NCBI GenBank assembly: GCA_023393235.1
Contig: JAEWMH010000115.1
Span: 8,996-72,995, forward strand
Origin: Bacillota bacterium
GTDB lineage: Bacteria > Bacillota > Bacilli > Paenibacillales > NBRC-103111
DNA: 64,000 nucleotides
Reading direction: 5' to 3'
The position numbers and the translations under genes are program-made. Under the pieces are notes generated by a model that searched no databases, was not told where the DNA came from, and saw nothing but the letters and a program-made list of their open reading frames with translations. This document shows, one piece after another, positions 27,380 through 36,304 of the stretch. Each line of letters begins with the position of its first letter. Within the stretch, counting starts at the first letter, position 1.

Positions 27380-29002
27380 ATGGAGACATATTCTACAAAA
27401 AGGGTCATCGGGTTAGCAGTTTCCATCATCTTGGCATCAACAAGCTTGCTTGCAGGATGTTCCGGCTCCACTACCGAAAAATCCGAAGCGCCGAAAACAT
27501 CCGCGGCTCCGGCTGCAGAAGCAGGCAAATATCCCGTGAGTACAACGGAAACGCTGACGTCCTGGGAGCAAATCAATACCAATCTGACCACATTCGTGTC
27601 GAGCCTTGCAGATTCACCTTTCGGCAAACAGCTCGAGAAGGAAACCGGAATTAAGGTGAAGTACTCCCATCCGGCAGACGGACAATCGAAGGAGCAATTC
27701 AACCTGATGATTGCATCCGACAATCTGCCCGACGTGATCGAATATGATTGGAACAACTCCTATCCCGGAGGGCCGGAGAAAGCCATTTCAGATAAAATCA
27801 TTATTCCTCTGAACGAACTTATTGATAAGCATGCACCGAACTTAAAGAAGCTTCTCCAGCAGGATAAAGAGCTTGATAAAATGATGAAAACGGACAGCGG
27901 AAAATATTACGTCTTTCCTATGATCCGTCCGGACAACGGCCTTGTGTTCCGCGGCCCGATGATTCGTAAGGATTGGCTGAATGAACTGCAGCTGTCCGTA
28001 CCGACAACCATCGACGAATGGTATACCGTCCTGAAAGCGTTTAAGGAAAAGAAAAATGCAAGCGCTCCCTTCACGGCGCAATACAGCAATGAGCTGAACA
28101 TACAGGATGCCTTCATCGGAGCATTCAAGACGGCGAACCGCTACTACATTGATGATCAGGGCAAAGTGAAGTATGGTCCCATCGACCCGCAATTTAAAGA
28201 CGCGTTGACCCTGCTCCGCAAATGGTATCAAGAAGGTCTGATCGACAGAGATTTCGCACTCAACACGGACTCGAAATCTCTGGATAACAAAATGCTGAGC
28301 AACGCATCCGGGGCAACTGTCGGTTTGTTGAGCGGAGGCATGGGACGATGGATGGATTCCGGCAAAAAGCAGGACCCGAAGTTCCAACTGGTAGCTGCTC
28401 CATATCCGACGCTGAAGAAGGGAGAAATCGCCTTTATCGGCCAACGTGATTTCAAATTCAACCCGGCTGCAAGCAAAGTCGTAACGGCAGCAGCCAAGAA
28501 TCCCGAGCTTGCCGTGAAGTGGTTGGACTATGCATACAGCGAAAAGGGCTCCCTGCTGTTCAACTTCGGTATTGAGGGGGAAAGCTACACCCTGCAAAAT
28601 GGCAACCCTGTTTTCACTGATAAAATCACGAAGGATCCGAAGTACAATCTCCAGCAGATGGTCTCCCAATATACGAAGCCCAACGGACCCTTCCTTGGCG
28701 ATGCAAGAAAGAACTTCAATTCCTACAAAGAGCAGGATGAGGCAATTAAAATCTGGGAGCAAACAGATGCAGCTAAACATGTGATGCCGCTGTTTATCAC
28801 GCCTACGGTGGAAGAAAGCAAAGAGGTGGCAAAAGTCAACACGGCTATTGCCAGCTACAAAGAGGAAATGTTCGTTAAGTTCGTCATGGGCAAGGAACCG
28901 CTTGAAAAATTCGATGAATATGTAAAGCGGATTAAAGAAATGGGAGTGGATAAGGTAGTTAAAATCTACCAGGATGCCTATGAGCGTTACAATAAACGCT
29001 GA
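27380..29002 (+). CDS. Lipoprotein sugar-binding protein of ABC importer (LplA type)
   Basis: About 540 residues. A lipoprotein signal ends in LLAGC (Cys27), then a Ser/Ala/Pro linker. The body is a long extracellular solute-binding protein of the kind paired with LplB/LplC permeases: SDNLPDVIEYDW and the W/Y-rich RGPMIRKDWLNELQL and LTLLRKWYQEGLIDRDFA blocks are typical. It should capture an oligosaccharide released outside and deliver it to the two following permeases. ATG 27380 follows GAGGGGG; the upstream frame to 27317 has no signal peptide. A hairpin separates it from the permease genes. No ATPase gene is present, so a shared MsmX-like ATPase would be needed. Confidence 0.92.
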   Translation: METYSTKRVIGLAVSIILASTSLLAGCSGSTTEKSEAPKTSAAPAAEAGKYPVSTTETLTSWEQINTNLTTFVSSLADSPFGKQLEKETGIKVKYSHPADGQSKEQFNLMIASDNLPDVIEYDWNNSYPGGPEKAISDKIIIPLNELIDKHAPNLKKLLQQDKELDKMMKTDSGKYYVFPMIRPDNGLVFRGPMIRKDWLNELQLSVPTTIDEWYTVLKAFKEKKNASAPFTAQYSNELNIQDAFIGAFKTANRYYIDDQGKVKYGPIDPQFKDALTLLRKWYQEGLIDRDFALNTDSKSLDNKMLSNASGATVGLLSGGMGRWMDSGKKQDPKFQLVAAPYPTLKKGEIAFIGQRDFKFNPAASKVVTAAAKNPELAVKWLDYAYSEKGSLLFNFGIEGESYTLQNGNPVFTDKITKDPKYNLQQMVSQYTKPNGPFLGDARKNFNSYKEQDEAIKIWEQTDAAKHVMPLFITPTVEESKEVAKVNTAIASYKEEMFVKFVMGKEPLEKFDEYVKRIKEMGVDKVVKIYQDAYERYNKR

Positions 29003-29015
29003 TAGGGATACCATC

Positions 29016-29055
29016 ACAGGGGAACGTGTCCTCCACGGAAGGCACGTTCTCCTGT
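29016..29055 (+). promoter_or_regulatory. Intercistronic hairpin between binding protein and permease genes
   Basis: A 13-bp near-perfect stem (29016-29028 with 29043-29055) has no T-run after it. At this place in importer operons such hairpins often protect the upstream message and raise binding-protein levels over permease levels. Confidence 0.6.
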
Positions 29056-29087
29056 AATAAGACATCGTCAGAATGGAGTTGGAGACA

Positions 29088-30047
29088 ATGACCGGGCTGA
29101 AACAGGAAGCCGCAGCAGGCCCCGTGGTGAATACCAAACGAAGTACACTGGGTCTGCTGTCGGACATGAGAAAAAATAAGCTGTTGTATCTCATGCTTAC
29201 ACCAGTGTTACTGTACTATATTATTTTTCATTATGCCCCCATGTACGGAGCCATTATTGCATTTAAGGATTTTTCTCCCCGGTTGGGCATTCTCGGAAGC
29301 GAATGGGTAGGCTTTGAACATTTTTACGATTTTTTCAATGGTGCGTACTTTTGGCGGACCATCAAAAATACGGTTCTTATCAGCTTCTATCAATTGATAT
29401 TCGGGTTTCCGGCACCTCTTATCTTAGCGTTGCTTTTGAACGAAGTTAAACATTCGATGTTTAAAAGAACCGTTCAAACGGTGACCTACATGCCTCACTT
29501 TATCTCCCTTGTGGTCATTTGCGGCATTGTAAAAGACTTTACCTCCAGTGAAGGGATTATTAATGATTTGTTGGCTTGGTTTGGAGCCCAAAGATCTACC
29601 TTCCTGCTGGAGCCGGATCTTTTCCGGACGATCTACGTATCCACAGGCATCTGGCAGCATATTGGATGGGGCACCATCATTTATTTGGCAGCCCTCACCG
29701 GCATTGATCCTGAGCAGTACGAAGCTGCCCGTATAGATGGAGCAAGCCGCTGGAAGCAGATGGCACATGTTACGCTTCCCGGGATTATGCCGACGATTGT
29801 TATCCTGCTCATTCTCGAAGTAGGAAAGATGATGAATGTTGGCTTTGAAAAAATCATTCTGCTGTACAACCCGAGCACCTATGAAACAGCTGACGTCGTC
29901 TCTTCTTATGTGTATAGGGTAGGTCTGCAGGATTTTAACTACAGCTTCAGCTCCGCCGTGGGCTTGTTCAATTCCGCAGTCAATTTCACCCTGCTTATTT
30001 TGTCCAATTGGATCAGCAAAAAAGTAAATGACACAAGTCTTTGGTAA
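29088..30047 (+). CDS. Sugar ABC importer permease (LplB type)
   Basis: Membrane permease of about 319 residues with six predicted helices (for example LLYLMLTPVLLYYIIFHYAP at the N-terminus). The cytoplasmic EAA loop, which docks the ATPase, is EAARIDGASRWKQMAHVTLP. ATG 29088 is preferred over ATG 29073, because GGAG lies nine bases before it and the longer start has no binding site. It pairs with the next permease and takes substrate from the lipoprotein upstream. Sequence style (APMYGAIIAFKDFSP) is that of Paenibacillus importers for complex carbohydrates. Confidence 0.92.
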   Translation: MTGLKQEAAAGPVVNTKRSTLGLLSDMRKNKLLYLMLTPVLLYYIIFHYAPMYGAIIAFKDFSPRLGILGSEWVGFEHFYDFFNGAYFWRTIKNTVLISFYQLIFGFPAPLILALLLNEVKHSMFKRTVQTVTYMPHFISLVVICGIVKDFTSSEGIINDLLAWFGAQRSTFLLEPDLFRTIYVSTGIWQHIGWGTIIYLAALTGIDPEQYEAARIDGASRWKQMAHVTLPGIMPTIVILLILEVGKMMNVGFEKIILLYNPSTYETADVVSSYVYRVGLQDFNYSFSSAVGLFNSAVNFTLLILSNWISKKVNDTSLW

Positions 30048-30059
30048 GGGGGAAGCTTT

Positions 30060-30938
30060 ATGAACCGGCCGACGTTTGCAGAAAGATGCTTTGATGCAGC
30101 CAATGCATTATTCTTGACCCTTTTGATGGTGGTTACAATTTACCCGTTAATCTATGTAGTCTTTTCCTCCTTGAGTGATGCCAGCCGGCTTATGGCGTTC
30201 AATGGATTTCTCTGGAGGCCGATCGGGTTCTCCCTCGAAGCCTACTCCAGTGTATTTGCCAACCCTATGATTCTGAAGGGATACGGCAATACCTTTTTCG
30301 TGGTGCTGGTAGGATTGGTTTTCAACATTTTTTTGACCGCTCTGGGCGCCTACGCCCTATCACGGAAAAGCCTGAAGTACCGCAAGCAAATGATGATGTT
30401 TGTTGTCTTCACGATGTTCTTCAGCGGCGGATTGATTCCGTTTTATTTAACGGTCAAGGGAGTAGGACTTGCGAATACCTTGTGGGCTCTCATTATTCCC
30501 CAAGCGGTTAATACCTTTAATCTGATTCTCATGAAAACCTCCTTTGAAGCGATTCCTGATGCATTGGAGGAGTCCGCGAAGATGGATGGCGCCAACGACT
30601 TTGTGATTCTCTTCCGGATTATTCTGCCTTTGTCCATGCCGGTCATCGCGGTTATGCTCCTGTATTATGGGGTGAGCCACTGGAATGCCTGGTTCCATGC
30701 GTTGATCTTCCTGCAGGAGCGCTCCATGTATCCGCTGCAGCTGATCCTGCGGGAAATCCTGCTTCAGGGTGAAGCAAGCACCATGGCGGTCGGGGCTTCC
30801 GATTCCGATATGGCCATGCTGACGGTAACATTGAAGTACGCTACGATCATCGTGGCCACGGTCCCGATTCTGTTGGTCTATCCTTTCTTGCAGAAATACT
30901 TTGTGAAGGGCGCTCTGATTGGGGCTATTAAAGGATAG
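30060..30938 (+). CDS. Sugar ABC importer permease (LplC type)
   Basis: Second half of the permease pair, 292 residues, with about six hydrophobic helices and the EAA-like loop EESAKMDGANDFVILFRIIL. It starts 12 bases after the first permease gene, with GGGGGAAG as ribosome binding site, so translation is probably coordinated. The family is the YtcP/LplC group. Its 3' end is followed within 13 bases by the GH95-type gene, placing import and intracellular breakdown in one transcript. Confidence 0.92.
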   Translation: MNRPTFAERCFDAANALFLTLLMVVTIYPLIYVVFSSLSDASRLMAFNGFLWRPIGFSLEAYSSVFANPMILKGYGNTFFVVLVGLVFNIFLTALGAYALSRKSLKYRKQMMMFVVFTMFFSGGLIPFYLTVKGVGLANTLWALIIPQAVNTFNLILMKTSFEAIPDALEESAKMDGANDFVILFRIILPLSMPVIAVMLLYYGVSHWNAWFHALIFLQERSMYPLQLILREILLQGEASTMAVGASDSDMAMLTVTLKYATIIVATVPILLVYPFLQKYFVKGALIGAIKG

Positions 30939-30951
30939 GAGGAACAGAAGA

Positions 30952-33189
30952 ATGGCTGGGGATTCGGAGGGTGTTTCGATAGATCTGGATTGGGAGAGGT
31001 TCCTTGCCCCCAATGACATGGAGTGGGTCGTTAAACCAGTTTCTTGGGACGAGGGAGCCTTTATCGGGAACGGATTGATAGGAGCCATGATTTATGGCGA
31101 GGAAAACGCGAAGAAGCGCCATGTTTTGCGTTTCATCACGGGACGGACGGATGTCACAGCGGCCCGGACCGACTCCCCGGGTTTTCCTCCCCGGGTGCCG
31201 GTTGGAGAAATCGATCTTGAACTGTGCGGCATGATTTATCATCCCACGCAGCTCCGGTTGGATTTATGGAATGCGGAGATGAGAGCACGCGTCACGACCA
31301 CCCGCGGAGAAGCAACCCTGCGTTCGTTTGTTCACAGTGAAGAACCGGTTATCGCCATTGAACTGGAGACGAGTGAAGGGGAAACGGATACCGGCGCAGT
31401 TTGGTACGCGCATGCGGAGGTGGATCCGGTCCTGCGGAATGCCGATGGCGTGAACCTGAACCAATTTATTCCCGAAGCCCAAATAACCAGGCACGCCGCC
31501 GCTAACGGGGTTCGCGTTTGTTATCAGGAATATAATGCGAAGGATGGCTGCACGACAGCATGGAAGGAAGTACGGCTGTCCGGTACTCGCAGGATTTTCT
31601 ACTTCTCCGTAGCCAATGGGTTCGACGAGAAGGCTCGTGAGGATGCGGCTCAGGCTGTTGAGAATGCCTCCAACGCCAAATATGAGGATTGGGTAAACCA
31701 TCACCGGGCATGGTGGCATGCCTATTATCGGCAAAGCTTCGTTTCTATACCGGATGGGCAGTTGGAAAGCTTCTACTGGATCCAGATGTATAAGCTGGCC
31801 TCCGCTACCAGAAGCGGCAAGCCGATTATGGATAATCAGGGCCCCTGGCTGGCACCTACACCGTGGCCCGGTACGTGGTTTAATATGAATGTCCAGATGA
31901 GCTATTCCCCCGTATATGCCTCCAATCGCTTGCATATCGGAGAATCCTTGGTCCACGCCTTGGCCAGCCGGCAGGAGCAGCTGATTCATAATGTCCCTGT
32001 GCAATACCGTCATGACTCTGCAGGATTAGGCCGAAGCTGCAGTCTTGATCTTCGCTGCGAGGTGGATGACGAGGTCGGGAATCTGACTTGGATTTGCCAT
32101 AATTTATGGAGACAGTACCGTTACTCCATGGATGCGGAAATGCTGGAGCATGTGCTTTATCCGCTGCTCCGCAGAAGTATTAATTATTATCTGCATCTGC
32201 TGGAGGAGGAAGAGGACGGGCGGCTCCACCTGCCTGCCACTATCTCACCTGAGTACGGCTCCTTCATGAATACCCGGGTGCGCGATTGTCATTATGACCT
32301 TTCCCTGCTGCGGTGGGGTTGCCTGACCCTGCTTGCAAGCTGTGAAAGCTTAGGAATTGATGATCCCCTTGAGGATAAGTGGCGTCAGGTGTTAGAGCAG
32401 TTGACAGCGCTGCCGGTTGACGAAACGGGTTTCATGGTTGGACACGATACTCCTCTTGCTCACGGGCATCGGCATTTCAGCCACCTATTGGCCATCTTCC
32501 CCCTGCATCTGATTGGTTGCGATTCCGTAGAGGAACAACAGCTTATCGAAACATCGCTTCGGCACTGGATCCGGAAGGAAGGGGATCTCAGAGGGTTCAG
32601 TCTGACCGGTGCCGCCTCCATTGCCGCTATCCTGGGCCGTGGCGGCGAGTCCCTGCGATACCTGAAGGCCCTTATGCATATCGTGAAGGCGAATACCATG
32701 TATAAGGAGGCCGGACCGGTGATGGAAACCCCCTTGGCCGGGGCCGAAGCTATCCATGATATGCTGCTGCAGAGCTGGGGCGGCACGATCCGCATCTTTC
32801 CTGCCGTACCGGAGGAATGGCAGGAAGCCGCTTTTCACAATTTACGGGCGGAGGGCGCTTTTTTAGTGAGTGCGATGCGAAAAAACGGGGCAACCGAGTG
32901 GATCCGGCTAAAGAGTCTGGAAGGAGAGCCCTGCCGGATCAGGACAGGCTGGACCGGCAGGATTCGCTGGAGAGTCAACGGCTCCGGCCAGGAGCATAGC
33001 ACGGAATTAAGCGCGGTTGCGGAGCCGCTTCTTCTTGATCTGCGCAAGAACGATGAAGTCTTCCTGTACCAGGCAGAGTCTGTGCCGGAATTTCGTATTC
33101 ATCCGGTTGGCCCGTCTGAAAGACCGGTCCGTCCGTTCGGCGGATGTAAACCGTGGAGACTTTATGGTTTTCATGGCGGCGGGAATTAA
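30952..33189 (+). CDS. GH95-type glycoside hydrolase (putative alpha-L-fucosidase or alpha-L-galactosidase)
   Basis: About 745 residues, no signal peptide. The layout is that of GH95: N-terminal beta-sandwich with WDEGAFIGNGLIGAMIYGEE, an (alpha/alpha)6 barrel with SPEYG, the HGHRHFSHLLAIFP block near residue 506 and QSWGGTIRIFPAVPEEW near the C-terminus. Known members release alpha-1,2-L-fucose or L-galactose with inversion. Being cytoplasmic and next to the importer, it probably trims imported oligosaccharides. ATG 30952 follows AGGAGG by nine bases; the longer frame overlaps the permease. Sequence similarity to characterised fucosidases looks remote, so the sugar removed is open. Confidence 0.75.
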   Translation: MAGDSEGVSIDLDWERFLAPNDMEWVVKPVSWDEGAFIGNGLIGAMIYGEENAKKRHVLRFITGRTDVTAARTDSPGFPPRVPVGEIDLELCGMIYHPTQLRLDLWNAEMRARVTTTRGEATLRSFVHSEEPVIAIELETSEGETDTGAVWYAHAEVDPVLRNADGVNLNQFIPEAQITRHAAANGVRVCYQEYNAKDGCTTAWKEVRLSGTRRIFYFSVANGFDEKAREDAAQAVENASNAKYEDWVNHHRAWWHAYYRQSFVSIPDGQLESFYWIQMYKLASATRSGKPIMDNQGPWLAPTPWPGTWFNMNVQMSYSPVYASNRLHIGESLVHALASRQEQLIHNVPVQYRHDSAGLGRSCSLDLRCEVDDEVGNLTWICHNLWRQYRYSMDAEMLEHVLYPLLRRSINYYLHLLEEEEDGRLHLPATISPEYGSFMNTRVRDCHYDLSLLRWGCLTLLASCESLGIDDPLEDKWRQVLEQLTALPVDETGFMVGHDTPLAHGHRHFSHLLAIFPLHLIGCDSVEEQQLIETSLRHWIRKEGDLRGFSLTGAASIAAILGRGGESLRYLKALMHIVKANTMYKEAGPVMETPLAGAEAIHDMLLQSWGGTIRIFPAVPEEWQEAAFHNLRAEGAFLVSAMRKNGATEWIRLKSLEGEPCRIRTGWTGRIRWRVNGSGQEHSTELSAVAEPLLLDLRKNDEVFLYQAESVPEFRIHPVGPSERPVRPFGGCKPWRLYGFHGGGN

Positions 33190-33240
33190 CCGCGGCTTAG
33201 CTTATAGAAAGACGGATAACCTTCAGTCAGGGGGAACAAA

Positions 33241-34506
33241 ATGGAAGACGAACATATACGCTGGGCAAAAGAGCCTCAAGAGGGGAATAAGATAATTCGG
33301 GCCTGCACCTCTCAACAGCTCGCTCATGCAGCGGGTCAGGCAGCCCCCGGTTCAACGATTGTATTAGAGGATGGTATCTATAGTGATGCAGAGGTTTTGA
33401 AAATCCGTATCCAAGCTACGATTGACGAACCCGTCACCATCAGAGCTGCCAATCCGGGGAAGGCAATTTTTAGCGGAGAAGCATGCATCAAGCTGCATGA
33501 GTCCTCTTATGTCATGATCCAAGGGATCAAGTTTGCCAATACCGGCCATACGGCTATTGAGCTGAGCAACTGCCATCATATCCGGATCACCCGCAATACC
33601 TTTGCCTTAGCAGAAGACGGTACTGAACTTCATTGGATCCTGATCCGGGGGGAAAACAGTCACCATCATTGGATTGATCACAACGATTTTGGCCCGAGAC
33701 GGGATAAGGGAATGTATGTTTCATCCGATGGGGCAAACGGCAAAATGTCGCAGTACGATGTCTACGAATATAATTATTTTCATGGCTCAGGCCCTGCATT
33801 CCCCCGAAGCCTGGGCGAGATCAAAGCGCTCCGGATCGGATTGTCGAAGGTATCCATGTCCGACGGATGCAACCTTATTCAGTACAATCTGTTTGAGCAT
33901 TGTGATGCGAATCCGGAGATTATTTCCCTGAAAAGCTGCCGGAATCAGGTCCGCTATAATACCTTTGTCAACTGTGAGGGGCATCTTACATCAAGACATG
34001 GGCATGCCAACAGCTTCTACGGGAATATCTTCCTGGGGGATAGCAAGCGGAATGGAATGGGCGGTTTCCGGATCTACGGCAATGATCATCAGATCCATGA
34101 TAATGTGCTTGTGAATCTTACGGATTGGGCTGTGCGGGTGGACAGCGGCGCTTTTGACGCGGGCCCTGAGGGCAACATCTATACTCCGGAGGTCCTCACC
34201 CAGCATTGGAGGGTTTATCGTGCTCAAGTGTATGGCAATGTCATTGAAGGCGGTCCGGGAATAACCATAGGCGGGAGCAAGCAGTACGAGCCGGTGGAAG
34301 TTTCTGTGGAGAACAATCTCTATCGCGGCCAGCCGGAGGAGGCTGTGGTGGTGCATGCATCGCGAGATGCTTCCGTGTTTGGAAACCGGATAGAAACGTG
34401 GGACGGGCAGCAAGGATGGCCTGCATCTTCCTGGAAAGAGCATATTGCTTGCTCCGGCCGGATGAAAGTTTTGACGCCAGCTGACGTTGGGCCCGGTGCG
34501 GTCTAA
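33241..34506 (+). CDS. PL6-like beta-helix protein without signal peptide
   Basis: 421 residues of right-handed parallel beta-helix, a stand-alone version of the PL6 domain in the secreted lyase. It keeps the catalytic pair Lys231 (PEIISLKS) and Arg252 (TSRHGHANSFYGN), again 21 residues apart, and the RIYGNDHQIHDN turn. One residue differs: the first of the two acids that bind calcium in PL6 enzymes is Asn224, while Glu226 remains. No signal peptide is present, so it should act on imported oligosaccharides. It lies between the GH95 and esterase genes with about 50 and 30 bases to each. A lyase is likely, but an epimerase or inactive binder is possible. Confidence 0.8.
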   Translation: MEDEHIRWAKEPQEGNKIIRACTSQQLAHAAGQAAPGSTIVLEDGIYSDAEVLKIRIQATIDEPVTIRAANPGKAIFSGEACIKLHESSYVMIQGIKFANTGHTAIELSNCHHIRITRNTFALAEDGTELHWILIRGENSHHHWIDHNDFGPRRDKGMYVSSDGANGKMSQYDVYEYNYFHGSGPAFPRSLGEIKALRIGLSKVSMSDGCNLIQYNLFEHCDANPEIISLKSCRNQVRYNTFVNCEGHLTSRHGHANSFYGNIFLGDSKRNGMGGFRIYGNDHQIHDNVLVNLTDWAVRVDSGAFDAGPEGNIYTPEVLTQHWRVYRAQVYGNVIEGGPGITIGGSKQYEPVEVSVENNLYRGQPEEAVVVHASRDASVFGNRIETWDGQQGWPASSWKEHIACSGRMKVLTPADVGPGAV

Positions 34507-34536
34507 GCTGGAGAAGGCACAGGAGGTTAATCCTCA

Positions 34537-36219
34537 ATGGGGACGTTATATCTAAAAGATGCGGAGATTCCGAATAGGAAACGCATTGTTTTCTTAGGTG
34601 ACAGCATTACGGATAATGGCTTATATATCACCTTCATCGAATCCTACTTCCTCCAAAACAAGCCGGATTCGGAGCTTTCCTTCATCAATTTGGGAGTGAG
34701 CAGTGAGACGGTTTCCGGTCTTAGCGAGGAAGCCCATCCATGGCCGCGCCCCTGCTTGCATGACCGGATCCATCGAGCCCTTCAGGAGAGCAAGCCGGAT
34801 TGGATTATTCTCTGTTACGGTATGAACGACGGTATATACCAACCGTTTCGTGAGGAGCGATTCCAAGCTTACCAAGACGGTATTCGTTCCGCCGTCTCCA
34901 TAGGGAAGCAGTACGCAGAGAAGCTGATTGTGATGACCCCTCCCCCTTATGATCATGCTTCGAAAATGGTTCATGCTCATTCAGGCATGGATGCAGAAGA
35001 GAGCTTCTCCTGGAAATGGCCTTATTCCGGCTACAACGAAGTCCTGCGCCGTTATGCCGATTGGATATTGACGCTCCCCTCAGCCGGAGTTTCAGATGCC
35101 GCAATCAACATTTTTGACCCCATCCAGAAGGATCTGGAGCAAGTCCGCGGGGTACAGCCTGACTATGTCTACGGGGACGGTATCCACCCCAGCGCCCGGG
35201 GGCATTGGATCATGGCGAAGACCTTGCTGAGGCGCCTATTCGCGGTTACTTTAGAAAGAGAACCGGACTATGTGGAGACTCCGGAGGCAGTGCCATGGTA
35301 TGGCAGCGTCATGCAGAGACACCGGCTGCTGAGCTCCGCCTGGAAGGAGCATGTGGGCCATAGCAACCCGGGCAAGGCTCGGGCCCTTCCGCTGGAAGAG
35401 GCCTTGGTGCTTGCGGCTGCTCTTCGCCGGGATATCATTGCTCTGGCAGCCGGCATGCCGGATCAGGTCAGCCCTGCGGGATTGAAAGCATCCGAGTGGA
35501 ACGGGTATCCCCGCCTGGATTTTTACTTTACCGGCAGGGAGGCTATTGTCATTCAACCGGTCCGGCAAGCGGAAGGCAAACCATGGGTTTGGCGTGCAGA
35601 GTTTTTCGGGGCCTTCGATTATGCCGATAGAATGCTCTTACAGCAAGGCTGGCACGTAGCCTACATCCGGCTCAGCCATATGTATGGCTGTCCCTCTGCG
35701 TTGAAAACCATGGAAGCCTTCCGCAATTATGTTGCAGCCACCTTTGGGCTTGCGTCAAGAATGGCCTTATTCGGGTTTAGCCGCGGGGGGCTGTATGCCG
35801 CAGGCTACGCATTGATGTACCCCGAACATGTAAATATGCTGTATCTTGACGCACCTGTGTTAGATATTCGGAGCTGGCCCGGGGGAAAGGGGAAAGGAAC
35901 CGGCTCCCCCGAGCAGTGGGAGGAATGCCTGGCGGTTTACGGGATTAGCGAGGAAGAGGCAGCAAACACAGCGAGTCATCTGCTGAAAAACATGGAAAGA
36001 CTGGCCACCTTCAAGATTCCCGTTTTGCTTGTTGCGGGAGATGCCGATAGGATCGTTCCCTATGAAGAGAACGGGGGGAGGTTTCAACGGTTATACCGGG
36101 AAGCCGGCGGGACGGTTCATGTCATTGTGAAGGAAAATGTGGGCCATCATCCACACAGCCTTGCTTCTCCGGAGCCTATTGTTGAATTTATTATCAAGTA
36201 CACGGACCCGTACACCTAA
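34537..36219 (+). CDS. SGNH hydrolase fused to alpha/beta hydrolase
   Basis: 560 residues holding two different esterase folds. The N-terminal half is SGNH type: nucleophile Ser23 in FLGDSITDNG, Asn97 in GMNDG, and Asp214 with His217 in GDGIHPSARG. The C-terminal half is an alpha/beta hydrolase with Ser415 in GFSRGG, acid Asp502 or Asp504 in GDADRIVP and His537/538 in VGHHPHS. Both triads look complete. No signal peptide. SGNH domains in polysaccharide loci often remove O-acetyl groups, and the second domain might remove another ester. It is the last gene of the block; AGGAGG lies nine bases before the ATG. Confidence 0.82.
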   Translation: MGTLYLKDAEIPNRKRIVFLGDSITDNGLYITFIESYFLQNKPDSELSFINLGVSSETVSGLSEEAHPWPRPCLHDRIHRALQESKPDWIILCYGMNDGIYQPFREERFQAYQDGIRSAVSIGKQYAEKLIVMTPPPYDHASKMVHAHSGMDAEESFSWKWPYSGYNEVLRRYADWILTLPSAGVSDAAINIFDPIQKDLEQVRGVQPDYVYGDGIHPSARGHWIMAKTLLRRLFAVTLEREPDYVETPEAVPWYGSVMQRHRLLSSAWKEHVGHSNPGKARALPLEEALVLAAALRRDIIALAAGMPDQVSPAGLKASEWNGYPRLDFYFTGREAIVIQPVRQAEGKPWVWRAEFFGAFDYADRMLLQQGWHVAYIRLSHMYGCPSALKTMEAFRNYVAATFGLASRMALFGFSRGGLYAAGYALMYPEHVNMLYLDAPVLDIRSWPGGKGKGTGSPEQWEECLAVYGISEEEAANTASHLLKNMERLATFKIPVLLVAGDADRIVPYEENGGRFQRLYREAGGTVHVIVKENVGHHPHSLASPEPIVEFIIKYTDPYT

Positions 36220-36304
36220 GCTCACTTTCCCTGCCGATCTTCCGATATCAGCATACGGACGCCTGTGGGGCGTTACCGAACCGGACCGCCGTTGAGTGTG
36301 TTGT

